Counted from the stretch's first letter, positions 1-7,298 are shown. The stretch is DNA of 34,768 bases from Fimenecus sp964614605 (GCA_964614605.1 CAZTLU010000008.1:1-34768), one strand, 5' to 3'. Notes: generated by a model not told the origin, from the letters alone. Program-made: numbers and translations.

Positions 1-79
1 CAGGGTCGTCGACGATATATTCAGTCGCTTCGTTGAGCCTACCCGCGTCTTTGTTTTTGTTTTTATTTTCTTTTTTCAT
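1..79 (-). CDS. N-terminal start of an unidentified minus-strand gene (partial)
   Basis: Reading the minus strand from an ATG at 77-79 gives 26 codons running off the window edge. The product begins with a Lys/Asn-rich stretch (MKKENKNKNKD) followed by a more ordinary sequence ending ..EYIVDDP. A GGTGA stands about 8 nt upstream of the ATG as a possible ribosome binding site. The gene lies downstream of spoVAC on the same strand, but its start does not resemble SpoVAD, which usually follows SpoVAC. No function can be assigned from this fragment, and it could be a chance ORF. Confidence 0.4.
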   Translation of the reverse strand, partial: MKKENKNKNKDAGRLNEATEYIVDDP

Positions 80-196
80 AATAATCACCGTTAATATTAT
101 GTGCGGGGATTGTGTTTTTATATCAAATTTACATAGAAAAGAAAACTTTATAGGGGCATGTCTTCGTGATTGCCCATAAATTGAATTTTTTACTAA

Positions 197-230
197 CGGT
201 CGGGCACGGAGACCCGACCCTACAGGGTTA
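197..230. repeat. Short intergenic palindromic repeat, copy 1
   Basis: A 34-nt sequence with the inverted repeat GGTCGGG (198-204) / CCCGACC (213-219), followed by CTACAGGGTTA. An identical 34-nt copy lies at 34036-34069. Exact conservation across about 34 kb shows a dispersed family. The 80-395 intergenic stretch otherwise contains only further hairpins of this sort. Confidence 0.8.
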
Positions 231-263
231 TTGCTTTTAAAATAATCGGATATTTACTATTGC

Positions 264-285
264 GGGACGCCGAGGTCGGCGTCCC
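264..285. repeat. Perfect 10-bp inverted repeat (hairpin)
   Basis: GGGACGCCGA at 264-273 and TCGGCGTCCC at 276-285 form a perfect hairpin with a 2-nt loop. It lies between spoVAC and the next minus-strand gene. It has no clean T-tract on either strand, so it reads as a dispersed GC-rich intergenic repeat rather than a sure terminator. Confidence 0.6.
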
Positions 286-331
286 CTGCATTTTTGCTTT
301 TATATAATGACGCGGCAGACAGACGAGGATT

Positions 332-391
332 AACTCCCTCAGTCTGCTTCGCAGACAGCTCCCTCAATGAGGGCGCGTATTGTCCCTACGC
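332..391. repeat. CTCCCTCAGTC-type intergenic repeat with hairpins
   Basis: The stretch contains GTCTGC (342-347) / GCAGAC (351-356) flanked by CTCCCTC blocks, then CGCGTA / TACGCG near 373-391. A related sequence in the opposite orientation (gagggggagctgtca ... tgactgagggggg) lies at 3850-3908. The pattern matches a dispersed non-coding repeat family. It lies just past the 3' end of spoVAC on the minus strand and might also end its transcript. Confidence 0.55.
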
Positions 392-395
392 GATT

Positions 396-839
396 TTAAT
401 ACAATTTAAATATATAACAAATTACGCCGTAAATTACTGCGGCGAAGGTGCCGTAGGCGATGACGGGGCCTGCGATTTTGAAAAGGTTTGCGCCTACGCC
501 CAAAACATAGCCCTCCGATTTGAATTCAAGGGCGGGGGATACCACGGAATTCGCAAAGCCCGTAATGGGAACTATGGTTCCTGCGCCTGCGTGCTTGGCG
601 ATTTTGTCGAACACGCCGATTCCCGTGAGGATTGCGGTAATCACAATAAGCACGGTTGGTACCATTGCCTTGACCTCGTCTTCATTCAGTCCCATTTTTT
701 CAAAAAGATAGTTGAGCAACTGCCCAAAGGCGCAAATCAGCCCGCCGATTATAAAGGCTTTAATACAATTTTTAAGCTTTGGCGAATTAGGTGACGCCTT
801 TTTCGCCATTTTGTCATATTCTTTATCAGTAGTAGACAC
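396..839 (-). CDS. spoVAC: Stage V sporulation protein AC (SpoVAC)
   Basis: The 147-aa hydrophobic protein matches SpoVAC in length (about 150 aa) and pattern: a polar Lys-rich N-terminus (residues 1-25), then four membrane segments, with a conserved-looking glycine-rich centre (GAGTIVPITGFANS). SpoVA proteins form the forespore inner-membrane channel that imports dipicolinic acid in sporulation and releases it in germination. Translation begins at GTG (837-839), preceded by GGAAG about 7 nt upstream. The usual partners SpoVAD and SpoVAE do not follow: downstream are about 315 bp of repeats and an unrelated gene start. No convincing sigma-G promoter was recognised. The assignment is by recognition of the family. 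Confidence 0.9.
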   Translation of the reverse strand: MSTTDKEYDKMAKKASPNSPKLKNCIKAFIIGGLICAFGQLLNYLFEKMGLNEDEVKAMVPTVLIVITAILTGIGVFDKIAKHAGAGTIVPITGFANSVVSPALEFKSEGYVLGVGANLFKIAGPVIAYGTFAAVIYGVICYIFKLY

Positions 840-910
840 TTTATCACTTCCAATGTGTTGTTCTCATTAAAAGTATTTCCATTTTTTATTTGTTTAACTG
901 CTCACAAAAT

Positions 911-939
911 TTGCAATAATAAGAAATATGTGGTAAAAT
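911..939 (+). promoter_or_regulatory. Sigma-A promoter of the patatin operon
   Basis: TTGCAA (911-916), a 17-nt spacer and TAAAAT (934-939) lie about 33 nt before the GTG start of the patatin-like gene. The spacing is ideal and both boxes are close to consensus. It points away from spoVAC. Confidence 0.75.
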
Positions 940-972
940 AAACTTTCAATTTTGATTTGCGAGGTGAATTCT

Positions 973-1830
973 GTGGTCGGTTATATTGATGTGGGCGGTG
1001 GTATGCGCGCGGTCTATGGTGCGGGCGTGCTGGATTTTTGTCTTGACGAGGGCATAGAATTTCCATATTATATAGGCGTTTCTGCGGGTAGTGCCAATAT
1101 TATTTCATATCTCGGCGGGCATAATGGCAGAACTTTGCGCTTTTACCGTGATTATTCCTGCAGAGCAGAATATATGAGCTTAAAAAATTGGGTTAAGAAC
1201 AAGGCTTATCTTGACCTTAATTATATCTACACCACTCTTACAAAAGAAGGTGGCGAAGACCCGTTGAATTTTGAAGTTATGCGCTCTCACAACTGTGATT
1301 TTTACATAGTCACAACTGATGCGGTAACGGGCAAAACAGAATATCTCGACTACAGAAATGTAGCGAAAAATGATTACTATGAGCTCAAGGCATCAAGCTG
1401 TATTCCAATAGTTTGCCCCGTAGTTGAAAAGTACGGCAGAGAATTTTACGACGGCGGACTTTCTGACCCAATACCCATAAGAAAAGCCCTCTCTGACGGT
1501 TGCGACAAGGTGGTCGTAACACTTACTCTGCCCAAAGATTATCATAAGTCCCATAAGGCGCCTGCGGGATTATACAAGCCAATGCTGAAAAAATATCCCG
1601 AAAGTGCAAAATTGATGTATTCAATGATTGATAAGTACAATGCGGAGCTTGATTATATTAAAGAGCTTGAAAAAGAGGGTAAGGTGCTTATTATTGCTCC
1701 CGATGACTGTTGCGGAGTGACAACCTTGAAGCATGAACGCAACAGCATTGAGGCGCTTTATCGCAAAGGATATGAAAATGCGGGCAAAATCAAGGCTTTT
1801 TTGACAGATAACACGGAGGCAATGCCGTGA
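973..1830 (+). CDS. Patatin-like phospholipase
   Basis: A cytoplasmic-type patatin fold acyl hydrolase of 285 aa. It shows the oxyanion glycine loop GGGMRA (residues 8-13), the nucleophile elbow GVSAGS with Ser37, and the second dyad residue Asp160 in DGGLSDP. This is the full Ser-Asp catalytic set of bacterial patatins, which cleave acyl esters of phospholipids; the true substrate is unknown. The longer ORF from TTG 952 is less likely because GAGGTG (961-966) is a good ribosome binding site 6 nt before GTG 973, and that start places the catalytic glycine loop at the N-terminus as in the family. The stop overlaps the next gene's GTG by 4 nt, so the two are translationally coupled. Confidence 0.9.
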   Translation: MVGYIDVGGGMRAVYGAGVLDFCLDEGIEFPYYIGVSAGSANIISYLGGHNGRTLRFYRDYSCRAEYMSLKNWVKNKAYLDLNYIYTTLTKEGGEDPLNFEVMRSHNCDFYIVTTDAVTGKTEYLDYRNVAKNDYYELKASSCIPIVCPVVEKYGREFYDGGLSDPIPIRKALSDGCDKVVVTLTLPKDYHKSHKAPAGLYKPMLKKYPESAKLMYSMIDKYNAELDYIKELEKEGKVLIIAPDDCCGVTTLKHERNSIEALYRKGYENAGKIKAFLTDNTEAMP

Positions 1831-2690
1831 ATTACAAAAGACAAAATAAAATACAACGAATTATTTCGGTAATTCTTATAATATGTATAGTGTTTTTGCT
1901 CTTCGATTTTACCGCAAGTGAAATTACCGATAAATATGCTTATGAAGACGCGGTAGCTGACACAACGGAATGGGCAGAGGTTTATGATAAAATTCTTGCA
2001 AGTAAAGAGCTTGCCGATGAAGATTATGAAATAATCTTTCAGCAATCGGGGTTGGGCAAACCTGCGGTTGATGCGCTAATCAGCGAAAACCGTATAAGTG
2101 ATATTGAATATTACCGCGATTATTATTTAAAGGATAAGGATTTCACCTGTGTGCGCACGGCGATTTTTGCCAAGCATGAGGCGTTGACCGACAGTGAGGA
2201 CAACCGAATTTTAAATCCTGACTTTGCAAATGTGCAAAACGGTGATATAATAATTACATTGAGCATTCATTCTCTCGGCTGGCGTCACGGTCACGCAGCG
2301 ATTGTGACAAATGCTGAAACGGGCGAAACGGCACAGGCAGTAAGAGTTTTTGAAAAATCCGATTTCGGTACGGTCTGGGAATGGAATGATTTTCCGTTAG
2401 TTGCAGTACTTCGCGTAAAGGATATTGACGAAGCAACGCAGAATGAAGTCGCAGATTTTGTCAGAGAGAATATGATTGGAATTCCCTATGCTCTCTCGGC
2501 GGGTATAATCGGCGGCAGAAATACCGAGTCAAAACTCATTACGACACAATGCGCACATTATGTGTGGTATGCTTATAAGTGCTTCGGCATTGATTTGGAT
2601 ACCGACGGCGGCTTTGTAACACCGAAAGAGCTTTTATATAGCGATGATTTGGAAATAGTTCAAGTGTATGGTAATATAATGGAAGTGTAA
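1827..2690 (+). CDS. Membrane-anchored permuted papain-fold (YiiX/NlpC-like) protein
   Basis: 287 aa starting with GTG inside the stop of the patatin gene (GTGA overlap). Residues about 10-31 form one N-terminal membrane segment or uncleaved signal; the rest is likely extracytoplasmic. The motif GDIIITLSIHSLGW followed by RHGHAAIV (His154/His156) and the later TTQCAHYVW (Cys242) show the His-before-Cys order of circularly permuted NlpC/P60 (YiiX/YebB) proteins. Members of this superfamily are thiol hydrolases or acyltransferases acting on peptides, amides or lipids. Cotranscription with a patatin lipase favours a lipid or cell-envelope substrate, but that is inference. The helical region at 60-130 has no family I recognise. 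Confidence 0.75.
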   Translation: MNYKRQNKIQRIISVILIICIVFLLFDFTASEITDKYAYEDAVADTTEWAEVYDKILASKELADEDYEIIFQQSGLGKPAVDALISENRISDIEYYRDYYLKDKDFTCVRTAIFAKHEALTDSEDNRILNPDFANVQNGDIIITLSIHSLGWRHGHAAIVTNAETGETAQAVRVFEKSDFGTVWEWNDFPLVAVLRVKDIDEATQNEVADFVRENMIGIPYALSAGIIGGRNTESKLITTQCAHYVWYAYKCFGIDLDTDGGFVTPKELLYSDDLEIVQVYGNIMEV

Positions 2691-2708
2691 TTAAAAGGAG
2701 ATATATCA

Positions 2709-3125
2709 ATGAAAAAGGTTATAGTATTTATTATGATATTAGCTTTGTCAATAGTGCTTGTGGCTTGTGCAGATGTGCCCCAATACGAGCAGGTGGGCGA
2801 GGTTGGCGAAATCACCGAAAAGACCACAGAAACTACTACTGAAGAAGAGTTTGAAAGCGAAGAATCTTCAACAGAAGAGGAGTCAGAGGAAGGCTCATCG
2901 TCTTCAACAACTTCAACTACACGAAATTATTACACACCAACTACCACAAATCCCAGAGCTACAACCACCACAAAGCCCTCAACAACTGAAAGTACAACAG
3001 AAAAAGAGAAAGAAAAAACCACAGAGTCCACAACAGAATCCACAACCGAAAGCACAACAGAGAGTACAACCGAAAGCACAACGGCAGAAGAACCGCCAGC
3101 GGATAACGGTGAAGCAACTGAATAA
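2709..3125 (+). CDS. Thr/Ser/Glu-rich low-complexity lipoprotein
   Basis: 138 aa. The signal peptide ends in the lipobox LVAC with Cys20, so it is probably lipid-anchored on the outer face of the membrane. The mature part is almost entirely Thr, Ser and Glu, with repeated TTEST units near residues 98-125, resembling a stalk or spacer without a folded domain. AAGGAG (2695-2700) gives a good ribosome binding site 8 nt before the ATG. It is the last gene of the patatin operon and is followed by a strong terminator. It could be a truncated stalk of a larger surface protein, but no downstream domain is visible. Confidence 0.75.
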   Translation: MKKVIVFIMILALSIVLVACADVPQYEQVGEVGEITEKTTETTTEEEFESEESSTEEESEEGSSSSTTSTTRNYYTPTTTNPRATTTTKPSTTESTTEKEKEKTTESTTESTTESTTESTTESTTAEEPPADNGEATE

Positions 3126-3136
3126 GTATAAATTAT

Positions 3137-3187
3137 TTATCCCACGGCAAAAACTGCTTGATGTTTTTACCGTGGGATATTTTTTTA
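3137..3187 (+). terminator. Rho-independent terminator of the patatin operon
   Basis: An 18-bp near-perfect stem (3137-3154 with 3163-3180; core TCCCACGG / CCGTGGGA) with an 8-nt loop is followed by a run of Ts at 3181-3186. It also faces the 3' end of the convergent DUF6809-like gene. Confidence 0.9.
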
Positions 3188-3191
3188 GAGT

Positions 3192-3455
3192 TCAATCACC
3201 GCATAATGCTTCAAATATAAATCGTGTTGCAAATTCGGCACCTTTAACAAAGGCGTTCTTTTCTGATATTCTGCCAACGGCACATACAGCCTTGTCATAT
3301 TCTTCAAGTTCTGCTTTCTGTTCTTCATTAAGCTTGGAACGAAAATCATTATCACACCTTGTCAGTTCTCTGATTACAGCTTTTTCTTGTGCATTTCGTT
3401 CAACTGTGACTTCAATCAGATAGTTGTACCATAGTTTTTCCAGTTCTTTTCTCAT
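3192..3455 (-). CDS. DUF6809-like small helical protein, module copy 1
   Basis: 87 aa, charged and predicted all-helical, with no signal peptide or membrane segment. It begins MRKELEKLWYNYL and ends with the block RISEKNAFVKG..FATRF..EALC that it shares with the copies at 8772-9035 and 12744-13007. By eye it is about 60% identical to the 12744 copy. The family resembles DUF6809, whose function is unknown. AAGGAG lies upstream of the ATG at 3453-3455. It is divergently transcribed from the XRE gene at 3584, from a consensus promoter that contains an operator. It may be a toxin, an anti-repressor or a signalling partner of the repressor; the sequence cannot decide. Confidence 0.8.
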   Translation of the reverse strand: MRKELEKLWYNYLIEVTVERNAQEKAVIRELTRCDNDFRSKLNEEQKAELEEYDKAVCAVGRISEKNAFVKGAEFATRFIFEALCGD

Positions 3456-3495
3456 GGTTCTCTCCTTTTTAAATCAATAATGGGTTACAACCATA

Positions 3496-3546
3496 ATTAT
3501 AAATCACAAATGATTTATTGTCAACAAATCATTTGTGATTTATGTT
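3496..3546. promoter_or_regulatory. Back-to-back promoters and paired operators, module 1
   Basis: Minus strand: TTGACA (3519-3524), 17 nt, TATAAT (3496-3501), a perfect consensus promoter for the DUF6809-like gene. Plus strand: TTGTCA (3518-3523), 17 nt, TATGTT (3541-3546) for the XRE gene. The two -35 boxes overlap. A perfect 17-bp inverted repeat (3500-3516 / 3526-3542) places one copy of the dyad AAATCA-N4-TGATTT in each promoter spacer. One repressor could therefore shut both genes at once. Binding by the adjacent XRE protein is inferred. Confidence 0.85.
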
Positions 3547-3583
3547 AAGTTGTAATATATAAACAAAATTAGGAGTTGAAATT

Positions 3584-3808
3584 ATGAACTATCAACAAAG
3601 AATTAAAGATTTAAGAATAGATAAAGATTTGAAACAAAGTGATATAGCAAAATTGTTGGGAACAACACAGCAATATTACGGACAATATGAAATAGGAAAA
3701 AGACCATTGACTATTGAACACTTAATTAAGCTTTGTAAATTTTATAATGTGTCGGCAGATTATGTGTTAGGGTTTACTGATACATTAAATGAATTACCTA
3801 AAAAATAA
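3584..3808 (+). CDS. XRE-family HTH repressor, module copy 1
   Basis: 74 aa consisting of a single Cro/C1-type helix-turn-helix domain: RIKDLRIDKDLKQSDIAKLL, then the recognition region GTTQQYYGQYEIGKR and the helix 4-5 signature YNVSADYVLGF. It has no effector domain. AGGAG (3571-3575) precedes the ATG by 8 nt. The tail NELPKK is shared with the copy at 13125. It is expected to bind the AAATCA-N4-TGATTT dyads in its own promoter and in the divergent DUF6809-like promoter. It is visibly AT-rich compared with the neighbouring metabolic genes, consistent with accessory origin. Confidence 0.88.
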   Translation: MNYQQRIKDLRIDKDLKQSDIAKLLGTTQQYYGQYEIGKRPLTIEHLIKLCKFYNVSADYVLGFTDTLNELPKK

Positions 3809-3812
3809 TAGT

Positions 3813-3846
3813 ACGGCGGGGCATTGACCCCGCCGTTGTTGGTTTT
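3813..3846 (+). terminator. Probable terminator after XRE copy 1
   Basis: ACGGCGGGG (3813-3821) and CCCCGCCGT (3828-3836) form a perfect 9-bp stem with a 6-nt loop. The following TGTTGGTTTTG is a poor T-tract, so efficiency is uncertain. Confidence 0.6.
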
Positions 3847-3849
3847 GTA

Positions 3850-3908
3850 TGGGCTCCCCACCTTGAGGGGGAGCTGTCATTTTTGCAGAAAAATGACTGA
3901 GGGGGGCA
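3850..3908. repeat. Intergenic repeat related to 332-391
   Basis: It reads ctcccc..ttgagggggagctgtca, then a hairpin with arms TCATTTTT and AAAAATGA, then ctgagggggg. It is the inverted relative of the element near 332-369. The rest of the 3809-4050 interval holds a terminator-like hairpin and the GH3 promoter; no gene is evident. Confidence 0.55.
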
Positions 3909-3985
3909 AATACCCCCTTCCGCCTCGTTCCTCGGCACCTCCCCTTCGCAGTGGGAAGGCTATTTATCGGATATTTATTGTCTTA

Positions 3986-4014
3986 TTGCTATTTTTCATT
4001 GAATATGATACAAT
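3986..4014 (+). promoter_or_regulatory. Sigma-A promoter of the GH3 gene
   Basis: TTGCTA (3986-3991), a 17-nt spacer and TACAAT (4009-4014) give an expected transcript start near 4021, about 30 nt before the GH3 ATG. Confidence 0.75.
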
Positions 4015-4050
4015 AAATCAAGATAATAACTTACGGAAAGGGTTTTGATT

Positions 4051-6462
4051 ATGTCCATACTTAACAAAATCGTAAATAAAGCAGTAAATATCGGCACAAA
4101 GCTAATCAGCGGAGTTTCGCAGGACGAGGCTTTGGCTGCTTTGGGTGAGGTAACTATCACCGAGGGTATGCCTGAATTACTTCGTCGCGCGGCGGCAGAT
4201 ACCGCGGTTCTTCTTAAAAATAATGATATTCTTCCCTATAAAAAGGACACAGTTCTTTCTGTTTTCGGCAGAGGTCAGTATGAATGGTTCTACACGGGTT
4301 ACGGCTCCGGCGGTGATGTTAAAAAGCCATACGGCGTAAATCTTATTGACGGTATTAAAAATTGTGAGAATTTAATTCTCAATACCGAGCTTGCAGACAT
4401 TTATGCGAAATGGAACGCCGAAAATCCCATTGACCACGGTTTCTGGGGACATTGGCCCCGTTATTATCCCGATATGGACTTGACCGAAGAAATTGTGAAA
4501 AACGCGGCTAAAAAGAGTGACAGTGCAGTTTACATAATCGGTCGTTCATCGGGTGAGGACAGAGAAAATGCACTCACAAAGGGCAGTTATTATCTCACCG
4601 ACAACGAAAAAGCAAGCCTTGATTTAATCACAAAATATTTTGACAGCGTTACAGTTCTTCTTAATATCGGCAGTATTATCGATATGGAGTGGGCTGAAAA
4701 ATACGGCAGAAAAATCGGCGCAATTATGCTTGTATGGCAGGGCGGTATGGAAAGCGGAAATGCAGTTGCAGATTTGCTTTGCGGTAAGGTAAGCCCCAGC
4801 GGTAAGCTTGCTGACACAATCGCTGAAGAGTATGAGGATTACCCATCATCAAAGGATTTCGGCAGTATTGCGTTTAATAACTATAAAGAAGATATTTATG
4901 TTGGCTACCGTTATTTTGAAACATTTGAAAAAGACGATGTGCTTTATCCCTTTGGTTTTGGTCTTTCATACACCGATTTTGAGCTCAAAATGGGTAATGT
5001 TAAAAAGGGCGAGAATAGCGTAACCGTTGACTGTACAGTTAAAAATGCAGGTGAATACAGCGGTAAAGAGGTTGTTCAGGTTTATCTTAAAAAGCCCTGC
5101 GGAAAATTGGGTAATCCCGCACGCGAATTGGTTGGCTTTGCAAAAACAGGTCTTTTGGCACCTAAAAAGAGCGAAAAGGTTAAAATTGAAATTCCCAACG
5201 AGTATTTCTGCTCATATGACGACAGCGGTAAGAGCGGATATGCTTATTCCTATGTAATGGAAGAGGGAGAATACAAGCTCTATGTAGGTACTGATGTGCG
5301 TTCAGCGGAAAAGGTTTGGAGTTATCATCAGGAAAACACCGTTCAGGTGCTCGAACTTCAGCAGGCTGCCGCACCCGAGGTTGCATTTGACCGAATGGTG
5401 AATGACGGAAAATTAAAGCTTGAAAAAACTCCCACAAAGCAGTACGATTTACGCCATATTATCATTGAGAATATTCCTCGCCCGATTCCCAGAACAGGCG
5501 ACAAGGGCTATACACTCAAAGATGTTAAAGACGGCAAGATTTCAATGGAGGATTTCGTATCACAGCTTGACCTTGACGAGCTCGAGGCAATCTCTCGCGG
5601 TGACTATCGAATGGATTCCCCCCTCGGCGCAAAGGGTAACGCAGGTGCAATCGGCGGTGTAACCGAAAGCCTTCGCAAAAAAGGAGTTCCCGCAGTAATA
5701 ACAACTGACGGACCATCGGGAATCCGACTTCTCTCTTATTGCTCACTTATTCCCATCGGCACAGCGTTTGCTTGCTCGTTTGATACTGACCTTATTTGTG
5801 AGGTTTATACTCTTTTGAGTAAAGAAATGAAAGAAAAAGGCAGTGACATTCTTCTTGCCCCCGGCATGAACATTCACCGCAGTCCTCTTTGCGGAAGAAA
5901 CTTTGAATATTTCTCTGAAGACCCCGTGCTTTCAGGTCTTATGGCTGCTGCAGCGGTTGAGGGTATTCAGGCAAGCGGCGGTTCGGCTTGCCCCAAGCAT
6001 TTTGCTTGTAATAATCAAGAAACAAACAGAACTCATAACGATTCAAGAGTATCTGAAAGAGCACTTCGCGAAATTTATCTCAAGGGCTTTGAAATCTGCA
6101 TTAAAAAGGCAAGTCCCAAGTGCATTATGACCTCATACAACAAGATTAACGGCGTTTGGGGACATTACCAATACGAGCTTTGCGAGAGAATTCTTCGTCG
6201 CGAATGGGGCTATGAGGGTATGGTTATGACGGACTGGTGGATGCGTTCATCAAAGAGCCCCGAATTCCCCGAAATGTGCGACCAGGCATATCGCGTGCGT
6301 GCAGGTGTAAATGTGCTTATGCCCGGCGGTAAGCGTACAGGCAAGCATAAGCCCGACGGAACTTTGCTTGATACCTTCGGCAAAATTGACGGTATTACAT
6401 CGGGCGAAATGCAGAGAACTGCAATGTTCGTGCTTAATATGTGCTTGAATTACATTGATTAA
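4051..6462 (+). CDS. Circularly permuted glycoside hydrolase family 3 (beta-glucosidase-like)
   Basis: 803 aa from ATG 4051 (GGAAAGGG 8 nt upstream; TTG 4045 is less likely). The domain order is permuted relative to classic GH3: the GH3 C-terminal alpha/beta sandwich comes first (roughly residues 45-270, with GRSSGEDREN and VWQGGMESGNAVADLL), then the fibronectin-III-like domain (about 300-400, beginning near YPFGFGLSYTDF), and last the TIM barrel (about 490-803). The barrel has the substrate-binding KHFACNNQETNR motif and the nucleophile Asp728 in GMVMTDWW. The same order is known from ruminococcal GH3 beta-glucosidases. No signal peptide is seen, so it probably hydrolyses imported beta-linked oligosaccharides in the cytoplasm. 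It is monocistronic from its own promoter. Confidence 0.92.
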   Translation: MSILNKIVNKAVNIGTKLISGVSQDEALAALGEVTITEGMPELLRRAAADTAVLLKNNDILPYKKDTVLSVFGRGQYEWFYTGYGSGGDVKKPYGVNLIDGIKNCENLILNTELADIYAKWNAENPIDHGFWGHWPRYYPDMDLTEEIVKNAAKKSDSAVYIIGRSSGEDRENALTKGSYYLTDNEKASLDLITKYFDSVTVLLNIGSIIDMEWAEKYGRKIGAIMLVWQGGMESGNAVADLLCGKVSPSGKLADTIAEEYEDYPSSKDFGSIAFNNYKEDIYVGYRYFETFEKDDVLYPFGFGLSYTDFELKMGNVKKGENSVTVDCTVKNAGEYSGKEVVQVYLKKPCGKLGNPARELVGFAKTGLLAPKKSEKVKIEIPNEYFCSYDDSGKSGYAYSYVMEEGEYKLYVGTDVRSAEKVWSYHQENTVQVLELQQAAAPEVAFDRMVNDGKLKLEKTPTKQYDLRHIIIENIPRPIPRTGDKGYTLKDVKDGKISMEDFVSQLDLDELEAISRGDYRMDSPLGAKGNAGAIGGVTESLRKKGVPAVITTDGPSGIRLLSYCSLIPIGTAFACSFDTDLICEVYTLLSKEMKEKGSDILLAPGMNIHRSPLCGRNFEYFSEDPVLSGLMAAAAVEGIQASGGSACPKHFACNNQETNRTHNDSRVSERALREIYLKGFEICIKKASPKCIMTSYNKINGVWGHYQYELCERILRREWGYEGMVMTDWWMRSSKSPEFPEMCDQAYRVRAGVNVLMPGGKRTGKHKPDGTLLDTFGKIDGITSGEMQRTAMFVLNMCLNYID

Positions 6463-6512
6463 AAGGCAGGAACTCTCAGCTGGTTGCCTATGTGATATGT
6501 GAGGAAATGATT

Positions 6513-6983
6513 ATGGGCTTTAAAGAAATAAACTTTGAGATATCACCATTAAAAGAAAAAGAGTTATTTCGTTATATAATTGAGGAATGTAATTGTCAAA
6601 TATTCAATCCTGTGGTTGAAAATTTAGACGAAGCTGTTTATAATGAAAAATCAGAAATAAATTCGCTCCATTATGTAATAAAAGGAATGGATTTCAAACC
6701 TCAATACAAATGGACTGATACATTCTACGATAAAGGGCAATATTATGTGTTTGACTTTTCTTCTGACACTGAAAACATAGACTATATGTATGTATCTTAT
6801 GAGCGAATGCCTTCTGAAGAAGATAGCAACAAATCGCACAATCGGCTTTTTATCAGTTTCGCATATCCTACTGACCTTAAAAATGAATATTATAATAATT
6901 TTAAAAAAATAAAAAAATGGATAAAAAGCCACACACAAACAGTGGAAAGGTTCGGACGCTTACCCATATATTGCATTTACTAA
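6513..6983 (+). CDS. Hypothetical 156-aa cytosolic protein
   Basis: Soluble, Tyr/Phe/Lys-rich protein with no signal peptide or membrane segment; I recognise no domain. GAGGA (6501-6505) lies 7 nt before ATG 6513, which is preferred over GTG 6492. Its base composition is visibly more AT-rich than the GH3 gene just upstream, like the XRE modules, suggesting acquisition. The last codons (..RLPIYCIY) lie only about 10 nt before a mobile-looking repeat at 6993, so the C-terminus may have been altered by that insertion. The size and beta-rich pattern would suit an orphan immunity-type protein, but nothing proves it. Confidence 0.6.
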   Translation: MGFKEINFEISPLKEKELFRYIIEECNCQIFNPVVENLDEAVYNEKSEINSLHYVIKGMDFKPQYKWTDTFYDKGQYYVFDFSSDTENIDYMYVSYERMPSEEDSNKSHNRLFISFAYPTDLKNEYYNNFKKIKKWIKSHTQTVERFGRLPIYCIY

Positions 6984-6992
6984 ATAGTGCAC

Positions 6993-7109
6993 AGGGGACG
7001 GTTAGCGTGAAAGTCCACCATATATAGAAAATGAATTTCAAAAAACACAATATATTGATAGCTTGACTTTCATCTGTTGTGTGTGATTTTTGGAATCATG
7101 CGGTGTTCT
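6993..7109. mobile_element. 117-nt dispersed REP/MITE-like element, copy A
   Basis: The sequence beginning AGGGGACGGTTAGCGTGAAA and ending CATGCGGTGTTCT recurs at 9353-9469 with about 5 mismatches, all clustered near 7032-7042. It carries the inverted repeat TGAAAGTC (7008-7015) / GACTTTCA (7065-7072). The GGGGACGGTT core resembles REP-like palindromes of Firmicutes that associate with IS200/Y1-type transposases. No transposase is encoded here, so it would be non-autonomous. Confidence 0.75.
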
Positions 7110-7153
7110 GTGTGCTGATTTTGTATCCCAATTATATTGATTAAAAATTATAT

Positions 7154-7185
7154 GACGAAATCGGTTGGATTTCGTCTTATTTTTT
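7154..7185 (+). terminator. Rho-independent terminator
   Basis: GACGAAATC (7154-7162) and GATTTCGTC (7168-7176) form a perfect 9-bp stem with a 5-nt loop, followed by TTATTTTTT. It isolates the decarboxylase genes from upstream transcription. Confidence 0.85.
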
Positions 7186-7194
7186 GCTTTTCTC

Positions 7195-7222
7195 TTGATT
7201 TTTATTTTAAATATGTTACAAT
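7195..7222 (+). promoter_or_regulatory. Probable promoter of the oadB-like gene
   Basis: TTGATT (7195-7200), a 16-nt spacer and TACAAT (7217-7222) lie about 75 nt before the start codon. Confidence 0.6.
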
Positions 7223-7298
7223 ACATATTAAAATGGAGCAGATTTCGGAGTTTTAATTGGGGTGTGCTTCTAAAAGTGAAATTTAAGGAGAAATGAAA

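Noticed and set aside
294..794. Plus-strand ORF of 166 aa
   Set aside because: It is antisense to spoVAC and begins in intergenic repeats; the minus-strand reading is a clear SpoVAC protein.
2758..3423. Plus-strand ORF rich in Gln, Lys and Pro
   Set aside because: It is a frame-shifted reading of the Thr/Glu-rich lipoprotein repeat continued through a terminator and antisense to the DUF6809-like gene.
3824..4048. Plus-strand ORF before the GH3 gene
   Set aside because: It reads through a palindromic intergenic repeat and the GH3 promoter; no ribosome binding site or domain.
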